This document shows, in pieces, positions 1 through 7,069 of a stretch of 28,414 bases of DNA. The stretch is from positions 1 to 28,414 of the forward strand of contig CAYFYB010000023.1 in the NCBI GenBank assembly GCA_964347345.1, read 5' to 3'. Below the pieces are notes generated by a model. It had not been told where the DNA came from, searched no databases, and was given only the letters and a program-made list of their open reading frames with translations. The position numbers and the translations under genes were made by a program. The DNA comes from JAJISG01 sp964347345. Its GTDB lineage: Archaea > Thermoplasmatota > Thermoplasmata > RBG-16-68-12 > JAJISG01. Numbering within the stretch: position 1 is the first letter of the stretch; each line of letters begins with the position of its first letter.

Positions 1-402
1 GCGTCCATCATCGTGGCCCATACCACCTTCAACATACCCCTGGCCACCATCATCATGCTAATCAGCTTCGCCGAGTTCGACAGGACGGTGGAAGAGGCCG
101 CCATGGACCTGGGTGCGAACGAGGTGCAGACCTTCCTGCGAGTGACCATCCCCATCGTCAAGCCAGGGCTCATCTCCGCCTCCCTCCTCTGCTTTACCTG
201 GTCCTTCGACGACCTCGTGGTGACCCTCTTCACCAAGGGTCAGGGAGTGGAGACCCTGCCCGTGGTCATATGGGGCCTGATGTCCAAGAAGATCCTAAGC
301 CCCGAGATCATGGCGGTATCGACCCTCATCCTCTTCATAGCAACGATCTTCGTCCTGCTGGCGAACAGGGTCAGCAAGGGAGGCATGATATTCCGGATCT
401 AA
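1..402 (+). CDS. potC: Polyamine-type ABC transporter permease, PotC-like (5' partial)
   Basis: The reading frame is open from base 1, so this is the C-terminal 133 residues of a longer membrane protein; the GTG at 13 is internal. It carries the EAA loop of binding-protein-dependent ABC permeases (EEAAMDLGANEVQTFLRVTI), which contacts the ATPase subunit, followed by a PotC-like FTWSFDDLVVTLF segment and a final hydrophobic helix near residues 100-122. In the family, PotC is one of two inner permease subunits importing spermidine or putrescine. The ATPase, partner permease and binding protein would lie upstream, outside the window. The amine oxidase gene follows after 21 nt, probably in the same transcript. 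Related permeases import other small organic cations or anions, so polyamine specificity is inferred. Confidence 0.85.
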   Translation, partial: ASIIVAHTTFNIPLATIIMLISFAEFDRTVEEAAMDLGANEVQTFLRVTIPIVKPGLISASLLCFTWSFDDLVVTLFTKGQGVETLPVVIWGLMSKKILSPEIMAVSTLILFIATIFVLLANRVSKGGMIFRI

Positions 403-423
403 GAGCCGAGAGGTGACGGCCCC

Positions 424-1869
424 TTGAGGCTGAGCCGACGCCAGTTCCTCATCCTGGCAACGGGGGCAGCGGCTGCCGCGGGAGCCACTGCCCTAGGCCT
501 CAGATTTGCCTTTCCGGGACCGCCTCCGAAGCGGGTCGTGGTGGTGGGAGCTGGCCTCTCAGGCCTGGCTGCCGCCTGGTACCTTCACCAGAGGGGCGTC
601 GACGTGAGGGTGCTGGAGACCCACAGCTGGATAGGCGGCAGGGTGAAGACCCACACGTGGTCGAGCAATCAGTACAGCGAGATTGGTGCAGAGGAGCTCC
701 TGAACCTCGACTCGAACCTCTGGAGCCTCATAGACCAGTTGGGCTTGGAGGCCGTGGAATACACACCAGCCCTGGATGCCTATTATGTCCGGGGGCAGTA
801 CATACCACCCCCCGACATACCGGAGGACCCAGCCTTCGTGGCTCAGGTCGAAGCACTGCCCATCCCCGCGGAGGCCAAGCAGAGCTACTGGAGGTTCGTC
901 AACCAGGATGTGACCAGAATCGGCGACTTCGTGGAGCCGTTTACGGACGAGAAGGCCCTCGCCTATGACGAGCCATCTTTTAGCCAGTGGCTGGCGGACC
1001 GGGGCCATCACGAGGACGTGGACTGGTTCACCGGTGTCAATATGCGATCGGAGCTCTGCGCCAGGAACGATGAGGTCAGCGCCATGCTGGGCCTCGACAC
1101 CTACTTCTACTACTTCTACGCCCGATGGTTTCATCTTAAGGAGGGCAACCAGGCTCTGCCGCTGGCCATGGCCGCCCCTTTTCAAGATAGAGTATTGACC
1201 GGGGCCCAGGTCACGCAGGTGGTCGATCGGGGGGAGAAGGTCAGCGTGAGATACCGCCACGAGGGTGAGGACCGGGACCTGACGGGCGATGCTTGCATCG
1301 TAAGTGTACCGGGTCCGAAGGCGAAGGATATCCTGCCAGAAGCCCCTGCGGAGGTCTCTGACGCCTTGGGGAGGGTGAAATACGGCAGCTACATACTTCC
1401 ACATCTGCGGTTCAGTCGTCGCTTCTGGAAGCTAGACCACGGGTTAAACACGTGGTCCATCAACAGCGACAGAAGGATCAACTACTTCGTCGAGCAGACT
1501 TATAACCAGCCAGGGGAGGAGGGCATCATGGTTGGGTACATATCCGCTGACGACTCCAAGGACTTGTTCTCCTCCGATGATCACGGTCGAGTCAGAGGTG
1601 ATGCCAAGGAGGGAATTGTCGACTTGGCCTTAGGTGAGCTGGAGGAGATATACCCGGGGGCTCGGGACGACCTAGTGGATAGCATCGTTGTCCAGTGGAA
1701 TTACGCCTTGCCATATTTCCAGCCAGGCTATCTCCATGGGACCCTACCCTACCTCCGGGCGCCCTTCGGGAGGATAGCCCTCTGCGGCGACTACACCGAG
1801 GGCCCTGGAATGGATGCGGCAGTATACAGCGGGTTCAGGGCAGCCGAAAGCGTGATGGGGTTCCTCTGA
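424..1869 (+). CDS. FAD-dependent amine oxidase with Tat signal
   Basis: This is a 481-residue flavin amine oxidase. The N-terminus has a twin-arginine motif (SRRQFL, residues 4-9) and a hydrophobic, Ala-rich stretch, so export in folded form by Tat is predicted. The FAD-binding Rossmann fold follows (VVVVGAGLSGLAAAWYL, about residues 38-54), and the C-terminal FAD contact is ALCGDYTEGPGMDAAVYSG near residue 455. The family oxidises primary, secondary or polyamines to aldehydes with H2O2. The TTG start is chosen because AGGTGA at 411-416 is spaced 7 nt from it and because it keeps the whole Tat signal. The gene follows a PotC-like permease by 21 nt, which suggests a polyamine substrate, but L-amino-acid oxidase or a desaturase-type role cannot be excluded. 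Confidence 0.85.
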   Translation: MRLSRRQFLILATGAAAAAGATALGLRFAFPGPPPKRVVVVGAGLSGLAAAWYLHQRGVDVRVLETHSWIGGRVKTHTWSSNQYSEIGAEELLNLDSNLWSLIDQLGLEAVEYTPALDAYYVRGQYIPPPDIPEDPAFVAQVEALPIPAEAKQSYWRFVNQDVTRIGDFVEPFTDEKALAYDEPSFSQWLADRGHHEDVDWFTGVNMRSELCARNDEVSAMLGLDTYFYYFYARWFHLKEGNQALPLAMAAPFQDRVLTGAQVTQVVDRGEKVSVRYRHEGEDRDLTGDACIVSVPGPKAKDILPEAPAEVSDALGRVKYGSYILPHLRFSRRFWKLDHGLNTWSINSDRRINYFVEQTYNQPGEEGIMVGYISADDSKDLFSSDDHGRVRGDAKEGIVDLALGELEEIYPGARDDLVDSIVVQWNYALPYFQPGYLHGTLPYLRAPFGRIALCGDYTEGPGMDAAVYSGFRAAESVMGFL

Positions 1870-1956
1870 ACCTCCCGTAACGAGGGAGGCAACGCCACAT
1901 GCTTCTGCCCTCCCCCGTCAAGGTTCCCGACGACCTCCCCGAGTCTCTGGGCTATC

Positions 1957-2376
1957 TCATGTGATATCCCGAGACGGAGAGGAAGCAACGAAAGCACGGG
2001 CGAAGGTCTCCATGCGACGGATAGTGGAGCGACTCGCGACGTAGATTGCATATGACGCCCCGTAGCATCCACCGGCGAGGGCCAAGGGCAGGGGCATCCA
2101 TCGGAGGGCCTCGAAAATCTGCCCTCGGCTCAACAACGTGAAGGCAAATGGAATGAACAGGAGGAAGATCGCGACAGCTATGAAGATGGCCCAGGCAGCC
2201 GCCTGTAGGATGGCCATTGCCTTCGCCGCCCGCAGACCTCTTTGGAGACTCATCCTCTCCTCTCGACTAAGTTCTCCGTCCATCATGCCGATGAAGCCCT
2301 TCGGGAGGCTTCGCCAGGCGGCTCTGAAAGCGACGAAGATGTATGTGAAAGCGAGGGATGGTCCTCCGTAGGGCAT
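1957..2376 (-). CDS. Small membrane protein of unknown function
   Basis: I do not recognise this 139-residue protein. It has two clear hydrophobic helices: one Ala/Ile-rich around AWAIFIAVAIFLLFIPFAF and one around PLPLALAGGCYGASYAIYVA. A weakly hydrophobic N-terminal stretch and a charged linker (DGELSREERMSL) precede the first helix. An upstream GTG at 2397 is possible, but a TATA-like AAGTAATAT on the minus strand at 2401-2409 places the transcript start near 2380, which favours the ATG at 2376 and an almost leaderless message. It is convergent with the amine oxidase, ending 87 nt from it. No catalytic motif is visible. Confidence 0.6.
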   Translation of the reverse strand: MPYGGPSLAFTYIFVAFRAAWRSLPKGFIGMMDGELSREERMSLQRGLRAAKAMAILQAAAWAIFIAVAIFLLFIPFAFTLLSRGQIFEALRWMPLPLALAGGCYGASYAIYVASRSTIRRMETFARAFVASSPSRDIT

Positions 2377-2400
2377 CCATCTCGAGAACGATTGCACCCT

Positions 2401-2409
2401 ATATTACTT
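2401..2409 (-). promoter_or_regulatory. TATA box of the small membrane protein gene
   Basis: AAGTAATAT on the minus strand, centred 29 nt before the ATG at 2376. It resembles an archaeal TATA element and is the only A/T-rich stretch at the right distance. Confidence 0.4.
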
Positions 2410-2468
2410 CAGCGGGGTCTTCCCTAATCCCACCCTCCGATGCACCCAGACTCTGGAACGGACCCAAA

Positions 2469-2477
2469 CGTATAATA
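2469..2477 (+). promoter_or_regulatory. TATA box for the saccharopine-dehydrogenase-like gene
   Basis: CGTATAATA is the best TATA-like element in the 315-nt stretch between the divergent genes. Transcription would begin near 2499, leaving an untranslated leader of about 190 nt before the start at 2692. No nearer A/T-rich box is seen. Confidence 0.45.
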
Positions 2478-2497
2478 GGTCCCGAAGATTACGATTG

Positions 2498-2691
2498 GCT
2501 AACCACAAATCGTGGACTGTTTGAAAGCATGGTCTGTCCGAGGGGGAGCAAGCCAGCGACCTGGTTTGGAAGCCCTGTGCAATACGGATACAGGATTTCT
2601 GACATCCGCAGGCTCGTTGTCTGTGTAGCTGGAACGATCGGAGCCCGTTCGTTCGCCAGTCACTCCGGGACCGACCTTGGCAGGTGAAAAT
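2498..2691 (+). other. Long untranslated leader or small RNA region
   Basis: This stretch has no convincing gene. An open frame covering 2358-2687 exists, but its sequence looks like chance translation and it starts upstream of the promoter. The region can fold locally: AAGCCAG and CTGGTTT pair around a CGAC loop (about 2550-2567), and CCTGT pairs with ACAGG a little further on (about 2574-2596). The stretch ends in GGTGA at 2683-2687, the likely ribosome binding site of the next gene. It may be a regulatory leader, or a separate small RNA using the promoter at 2469-2477. Confidence 0.3.
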
Positions 2692-3843
2692 GTGCGCGTT
2701 CTGTTGATCGGTTGTGGAGCAGTAGGATCTGTGATAGCCGGTCACCTGGCGGAGGAGCCAGGGACCGAGGAGATAGGCCTGGCAGACATCGATCTGGTCA
2801 GGGCAAAGGAGGTGGCAGAGAGGATTGCCTCGGAGAAGGTGAAGCCCATGAGGCTCGACGCCGGCGACCTGAAAGCCCTGAGAGAGGCATTGCAGGGGAA
2901 GGACCTGGTGATCAACTCCTCCCTTCCCAGGTTCAACGAGCCCATCATGGAGGCCGCTTTGGAGTTGGGTGTCAACTACATCGACCTGGCATGGGGTGAG
3001 CCCGAAATCCTTGACAGGGACAAGGACTTCCGCGAGGCGGGACTGGTCGGCATCGTGGGCTGCGGCGAGGATCCTGGCATATCCAACGTCTTGGCCAGGG
3101 CTGCCACCGAGGACATGACAGAGGTGGATACGATACGCATCGTCGATGCTGAGACCGCTACCTCCGACGAGTATCCCTTCCCATGCCTCTTCTCTCCAGT
3201 GACCTTCCTGAAGGAGGCCCTTGGCGAGTCCGTGTACTTCGAGGATGGTCAGCTGAAGAGGCTGCCGGCCTTCAGTGGGGAGGAGTTCTACGACTTCCCG
3301 AAGCCCGTAGGGCGGGTGCCCGTGTACTACATGGACCACGAGGAGGTATACACCTTGGCCCGCTTCCTTGGGCCAAAGGTGAAGAGGGTGGAGTTCAAGC
3401 TGGCTCTGGACCCGCCGGCCCTGGAAATCCTCAGGGCCATCAACGCCCTGGGCCTGATGTCGAAGAAGCCAGTCCAGGTGCAGGGAGTCCCCGTGGTCCC
3501 CAGAAAGTTCCTCCTGCAGCTGATTCCGACCCCGGATGAACTTAAGGGGAAGGTGAGGGGATATGCCGCTTTGGCGGTGGAGGCCTCGGGGATGACGCCT
3601 ATGGGCAAGGTCTGGAGACGCCTCTACACCTACATGGACCACCAGGAGGCCTACGAAAAGCACGATGCCACCGGAACCGCGTACCTCACCGGGACCGGGG
3701 CTGCCGTGGCGGCTATCATGTTCCTCCGTGGTAAGGTCAAGGATAGAGGCCTTATGCCTCCAGAGATGCTGGACTCCGAGGCATTCCTCTCGATCTTAGA
3801 GGCGAAGAACGTTAGGGTGCACCGAGAGGAACGGGAGGCCTAG
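2692..3843 (+). CDS. Saccharopine-dehydrogenase-like NAD(P)-dependent oxidoreductase
   Basis: A 383-residue member of the saccharopine dehydrogenase / Lys9-like family, which reduces or oxidises a secondary amine joining two amino acid or polyamine units. The dinucleotide-binding motif VLLIGCGAVGSVIAGHL opens the protein, with an acidic residue at the end of the second strand (GLADID). INSSLPRFNEPIMEAALELG and YIDLAWGE are typical of the family. A GTG start at 2692 is preferred over the TTG at 2677 because GGTGA at 2683-2687 precedes it and because family members usually start directly at the Rossmann strand. Possible roles include lysine or saccharopine metabolism and carboxynorspermidine-type polyamine synthesis. 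The nearby polyamine-type genes make the second attractive, but no decarboxylase partner is present in the window. Confidence 0.8.
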   Translation: MRVLLIGCGAVGSVIAGHLAEEPGTEEIGLADIDLVRAKEVAERIASEKVKPMRLDAGDLKALREALQGKDLVINSSLPRFNEPIMEAALELGVNYIDLAWGEPEILDRDKDFREAGLVGIVGCGEDPGISNVLARAATEDMTEVDTIRIVDAETATSDEYPFPCLFSPVTFLKEALGESVYFEDGQLKRLPAFSGEEFYDFPKPVGRVPVYYMDHEEVYTLARFLGPKVKRVEFKLALDPPALEILRAINALGLMSKKPVQVQGVPVVPRKFLLQLIPTPDELKGKVRGYAALAVEASGMTPMGKVWRRLYTYMDHQEAYEKHDATGTAYLTGTGAAVAAIMFLRGKVKDRGLMPPEMLDSEAFLSILEAKNVRVHREEREA

Positions 3844-3884
3844 GAGGGCCGGTTCGCTCCCTCACGTTCCAGAACGGACTTGTA

Positions 3885-5285
3885 CTAACCAGCCCGGCTT
3901 ATTTCGCCCAGGACGCTGTCCAGGGCTTCGAGGTGGGCCTCCGCGTCCTCCCTGGTGTGCTGGACACAGATGTTCCACTGTTCATCAGGGCCTGGCGGAT
4001 GGGCAAGGACACCTCTCGCAAGCATCCCCAGCCAGTAGGCATACCACCTGTTCCTGTCGGTCCTCATGTAGTCTCGGTAGTTCCTGACGGGCTTCGATGT
4101 GAAGTACAGGGAGCCCATAGGCGCGATGGTCTGAACGTGGGCCACGAGCTTGTGATCGTCTATCAGGTCCCGATAGCCCCCCTCCAATACGGCCTGGACA
4201 GAGGCCATCTTCTTGTACGCTTCTTGGTTGAGAATCTTTGCCAGGGTGACATACCCAGAGCGCATGGCCAGGGGTGTGGTATTATAGGTGCCTGCATGGA
4301 CCACCCTCTTGGCCGCTATGAACTGCATGATCTCCTCCGAGGACCCGAAGGCGCTCAGGGGAATGCCGTTGCCTATGGCCTTGCCGAAGACGATTATGTC
4401 AGGGCTTAGGCGGTAGTACTCAGTAGCGCCTCCCGGGGCGATGCGACATCCCGTCTTGACCTCGTCCACGATAAAGAGGGCGCCGTGCTCCTTGCAGAGA
4501 CCTTCCACCTCCTTCAGGTATCCATCCTCCGGCAGAACGACGCCCGCGTTAAGCATTACAGGCTCCACAATAACACCGGCAATCTCCTCCCCACGCTTCT
4601 TGAACAGGCCCTCCATGGCCTCAAGGTTGTTGAAGGGGGCGGCTACGGTATTTCCCCATATCCCCCTAGGTATGCCCTCCGAGGAGACCACAGGGGTGGG
4701 CTCCATCTCTGGCCCCACCTTATCGAGTGGAGGATCCCAGCTCACGAGGAGGCTGTCCGTGGACCCGTGATAGGCTCCCTCCGTCTTGACGATCAGGTCC
4801 CTCCCGGTGAAGCCCCTGGCTAGTCTCACGGCATGACCGGTGGCCTCATTGCCGCTGTTGGAGAACCTCACCATCTCGATGGGGAACCTCCTCTTGAGTT
4901 CCCGGGCCATCCTTGCCTCGTATTCGTGGGCGAAGGAGTGCATCACGCCCTCCTCTACCTGGGCCTTGAGCTCTTCCACAAGCATAGGATGGCAGTGTCC
5001 CGTCACCAGGGCTCCGAAACCCATGCCGAAGTCCAGAATCTGGTTGCCATCCAGGTCCGTCAAACGGGTCCCTCTGGCCCTGGCCACAATCATCGGATAG
5101 GGCTTGTAAGCCCTGATGTTGCTCCCTACGCCCAGAGGTAGGTGGCGGGTCGCCTCCAGGTGGGCCTTTCTCGATGCTTGCGTCCTCTTCTCATATTCCT
5201 TGGTCAGCCTCGCAATCAGCTCGTCCACTCCATTTCCTGAGAACACGAGTCTACTCCCCCGACTCTCGTCGTTGACAACTGGCAT
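3885..5285 (-). CDS. Class III PLP aminotransferase, HemL-like branch
   Basis: A PLP-dependent enzyme of aminotransferase class III. It resembles glutamate-1-semialdehyde aminomutases in LTDLDGNQILDFGMGFGALV, MVRFSNSGNEATGHAVRLAR, the PLP-contacting VDEVKTGCR and the Schiff-base lysine in VFGKAIGNGIPLSAFG. The open frame reaches 5489, but that extension overlaps aIF1A on the other strand and does not look like family sequence. The ATG at 5285 gives 466 residues. A GTG at 5246, preceded by GGGGGAG about 7 nt away, is also plausible and fits a TATA-like element at 5298-5309 better. True HemL is possible, but many proteins of this branch act on beta-amino acids or omega-amines. With an amine oxidase and a saccharopine-dehydrogenase-like gene nearby, I favour an amine or amino acid transaminase. 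Confidence 0.8.
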   Translation of the reverse strand: MPVVNDESRGSRLVFSGNGVDELIARLTKEYEKRTQASRKAHLEATRHLPLGVGSNIRAYKPYPMIVARARGTRLTDLDGNQILDFGMGFGALVTGHCHPMLVEELKAQVEEGVMHSFAHEYEARMARELKRRFPIEMVRFSNSGNEATGHAVRLARGFTGRDLIVKTEGAYHGSTDSLLVSWDPPLDKVGPEMEPTPVVSSEGIPRGIWGNTVAAPFNNLEAMEGLFKKRGEEIAGVIVEPVMLNAGVVLPEDGYLKEVEGLCKEHGALFIVDEVKTGCRIAPGGATEYYRLSPDIIVFGKAIGNGIPLSAFGSSEEIMQFIAAKRVVHAGTYNTTPLAMRSGYVTLAKILNQEAYKKMASVQAVLEGGYRDLIDDHKLVAHVQTIAPMGSLYFTSKPVRNYRDYMRTDRNRWYAYWLGMLARGVLAHPPGPDEQWNICVQHTREDAEAHLEALDSVLGEISRAG

Positions 5286-5353
5286 CGAACGTGTCTGTAT
5301 AATCTTTTTGGGCCGGCTAGGGTCGATACCTTGGGACCCTGTTAGAAAGAGTC

Positions 5354-5360
5354 TTTTATA
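5354..5360 (+). promoter_or_regulatory. TATA box of aIF1A
   Basis: TTTTATA, centred 28 nt before the TTG start at 5385, predicts a leaderless transcript. The same A/T tract read on the minus strand (TATAAAAGA) could also serve the divergent aminotransferase with a leader of about 45 nt. Confidence 0.6.
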
Positions 5361-5384
5361 CAGGATACCGATATTCGCATTGCA

Positions 5385-5702
5385 TTGGCAGAGGAAGACG
5401 TAGAGGGAGGCTACATCAGAGTCCGTCTCCCCCGGGAACGGAAGGGAGAGATGTTCGGGATAGCGGACCAGCTGCTGGGAGCCTCTCACATCAAGGTTAT
5501 GTGCGCTGACGGCAAGTCCCGGCTGGCACGCATTCCGGGGAAGCTGAAGAGGAGGATGTGGATTCGGACGGGGGATCTCGTCATCGTGAGGCCTTGGGAC
5601 TTCCAGGATGAGAAGGCCGACGTGGTCTTCCGTTACCTCAAGACGGAGGCCAGCTACCTCAGCAGGAAAGGCATGATCCCCAAGAGCGTGGACGTTTTCT
5701 AG
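5385..5702 (+). CDS. Translation initiation factor aIF1A
   Basis: A 105-residue archaeal homologue of eIF1A, which binds the small-subunit A site during initiation and helps tRNA recruitment and start selection. The single S1-like OB fold spans most of the protein, with DGKSRLARIPGKLKRRMWIR and GDLVIVRPWDFQDEKADVVFRY being typical. The TTG start is supported by a TATA box at 5354-5360 that would put the 5' end at the codon itself. Its length is normal for the family. It is followed after 15 nt by a Rio1 kinase gene and then by a KH protein, an arrangement common in archaea and consistent with a translation and ribosome-maturation operon. Confidence 0.95.
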   Translation: MAEEDVEGGYIRVRLPRERKGEMFGIADQLLGASHIKVMCADGKSRLARIPGKLKRRMWIRTGDLVIVRPWDFQDEKADVVFRYLKTEASYLSRKGMIPKSVDVF

Positions 5703-5717
5703 CGGCGAGGGTCTGGG

Positions 5718-6476
5718 ATGGACGAGAAGGTGCTCAGGCTCCTCGAGTCGCAGGTGGATAGCTGGAGGATCCGCATCAAGGATATGGAGGAGAGGAAGAC
5801 CTATGACGAGGTCTTCGACCGCCGCACCCTACTGACCCTCCAGAAGCTCATCAGCGACCGGACCATCGAGACCCTGGACTACCCAGTATCCACCGGGAAG
5901 GAGGGCAACGTCTTCAGAGCCACCAGCAGGCGTGGACCTAGGGCGCTCAAGATATACCGCACCTCAACCTCCACCTTCAGGACCATATGGAAGTACATCG
6001 AGGGCGATCCGAGGTTTCCCCGCGTCAGCGGAAGTCGCCGTAAGCTCATATACGCCTGGGCCAGCAAGGAGTACAAGAACCTGAAGAGGATGGCTGAACA
6101 CGGGGTCCGCGTTCCAAGGCCCTATGAGTGCCTTGAGAACATCCTCGTCATGGGATATCTGGGGAGCAAGAGGGGGCCTGCTCCAGAGCTTAGAAGCGTG
6201 CATGTGGAGGACCCGGAGGGCCTCTTCGAACTCCTCATTCACGAAATGCGCTGCATTCACCAAGCGGAGCTGGTCCACGGGGACCTCAGCGAGTACAACA
6301 TCCTATTGTGGCGGAGAAGGCCGTACATAATCGATGTAGGGCAGGCCGTCCTCTTCGATCACCCCCACGCGGAGGAGTGGTTTCAGAGGGACGTGAAGAA
6401 CATGGCCCGCTATTTCAGGAGCATGGGGGTGAAGACGACCCCTGAGGAACTGGCGGCGCTCGTCAGGGGTGATTGA
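5718..6476 (+). CDS. rio1: RIO-type serine/threonine protein kinase Rio1
   Basis: A 252-residue atypical kinase of the Rio1 group. Family members act late in small-subunit maturation and use ATP turnover to leave the pre-ribosome. Visible motifs are the Rio P-loop STGKEGNVF (about residues 58-66), the ATP-anchoring lysine in ALKIYR (about 78), the catalytic loop LVHGDLSEYNIL (Asp about 189, Asn about 194) and the metal-binding IIDVGQAV (Asp about 206). The flexible loop between strand and helix (TSTFRTIWKYIEGDPRF) is characteristic of Rio1. It sits between aIF1A and the KH gene, whose start lies 1 nt after this stop codon, so the two are probably translationally coupled. Confidence 0.95.
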   Translation: MDEKVLRLLESQVDSWRIRIKDMEERKTYDEVFDRRTLLTLQKLISDRTIETLDYPVSTGKEGNVFRATSRRGPRALKIYRTSTSTFRTIWKYIEGDPRFPRVSGSRRKLIYAWASKEYKNLKRMAEHGVRVPRPYECLENILVMGYLGSKRGPAPELRSVHVEDPEGLFELLIHEMRCIHQAELVHGDLSEYNILLWRRRPYIIDVGQAVLFDHPHAEEWFQRDVKNMARYFRSMGVKTTPEELAALVRGD

Positions 6477-6477
6477 G

Positions 6478-7014
6478 TTGCTCTACGCCAGGATACCCAT
6501 GGAAAGGCTGGGTGTTCTCATAGGAACCGATGGCCAGACCAAGAAAAGGCTCGAGGAGCTCACGGGCATCAAGCTGGGCGTGGACTCGGCCACGGGTGAA
6601 GTCAGCATCGATGAGACCCCCTGTGAAGACCCCACGATGGGCCTCAAGACCAGGGACGTAATCCAGGCCATAGGCAGAGGCTTCTCCGAGGACAAGGCAA
6701 TGAAGCTCTTGGACGAGGATGCCTTCCTACGGATCTTCGACATCAAGGACTTCGCTCACAGCAGTGGCAGGATGAGGGAGCTCAAGGGGAGGGTAATCGG
6801 CTCTCGTGGCAAGACCAGGAATCTCATCGAGGAACTCACTGGGGCTTCGGTCTCCGTCTACGGCCACACCGTTGCCATCATCGGCAACCTCTTGCAGCTT
6901 GATATTGCCTCCAGGGCGGTGGAAATGCTCCTCCAAGGAAGTGAGCACGCCACGGTATACCGATATCTGGAGAGGATGAGGCCCCAGCTCAGGATGGATG
7001 AAATGGGCTTCTAG
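6478..7014 (+). CDS. KH-domain RNA-binding protein, Dim2/Pno1-like
   Basis: A 178-residue protein with two KH domains. GxxG-type RNA-contact loops are visible as IGTDGQTKKRLEELTG near the N-terminus and IGSRGKTRNLIEELTGASV in the second half. Archaeal proteins of this kind are relatives of eukaryotic Dim2/Pno1, which binds the 3' end of small-subunit rRNA during maturation. The frame opens at a GTG at 6469 inside rio1, but the TTG at 6478 is favoured because GGGGTGA at 6466-6472 is spaced 5 nt from it. The close link to rio1 fits cooperation in 16S rRNA 3'-end processing. Confidence 0.88.
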   Translation: MLYARIPMERLGVLIGTDGQTKKRLEELTGIKLGVDSATGEVSIDETPCEDPTMGLKTRDVIQAIGRGFSEDKAMKLLDEDAFLRIFDIKDFAHSSGRMRELKGRVIGSRGKTRNLIEELTGASVSVYGHTVAIIGNLLQLDIASRAVEMLLQGSEHATVYRYLERMRPQLRMDEMGF

Positions 7015-7027
7015 CCCCCTCGGAAGG

Positions 7028-7036
7028 CTTATTATC
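7028..7036 (+). promoter_or_regulatory. TATA box of the ppdK operon
   Basis: CTTATTATC lies just after the KH gene stop. The expected start site is near 7058, which leaves a leader of about 12 nt before the ATG at 7070. Confidence 0.5.
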
Positions 7037-7069
7037 GGCGCACCTTTCTTATGGCCTGTCAGGGATAGA

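Noticed and set aside
559..1404. 281-codon minus-strand frame
   Set aside because: Antisense to the amine oxidase, whose FAD motifs are clear; the antisense translation has no family features.
2404..3663. A 419-codon open frame on the minus strand
   Set aside because: It lies antisense to the saccharopine-dehydrogenase-like gene, has low-complexity His/Leu/Gly-rich sequence and shows no motif. Such shadows are expected at this GC content.
5286..5489. N-terminal extension of the aminotransferase
   Set aside because: Overlaps the aIF1A coding region and its promoter, and does not look like family sequence.
6998..7069. Upstream extension of PPDK
   Set aside because: Overlaps the KH gene and precedes the TATA box; the added residues do not match PPDK N-termini.
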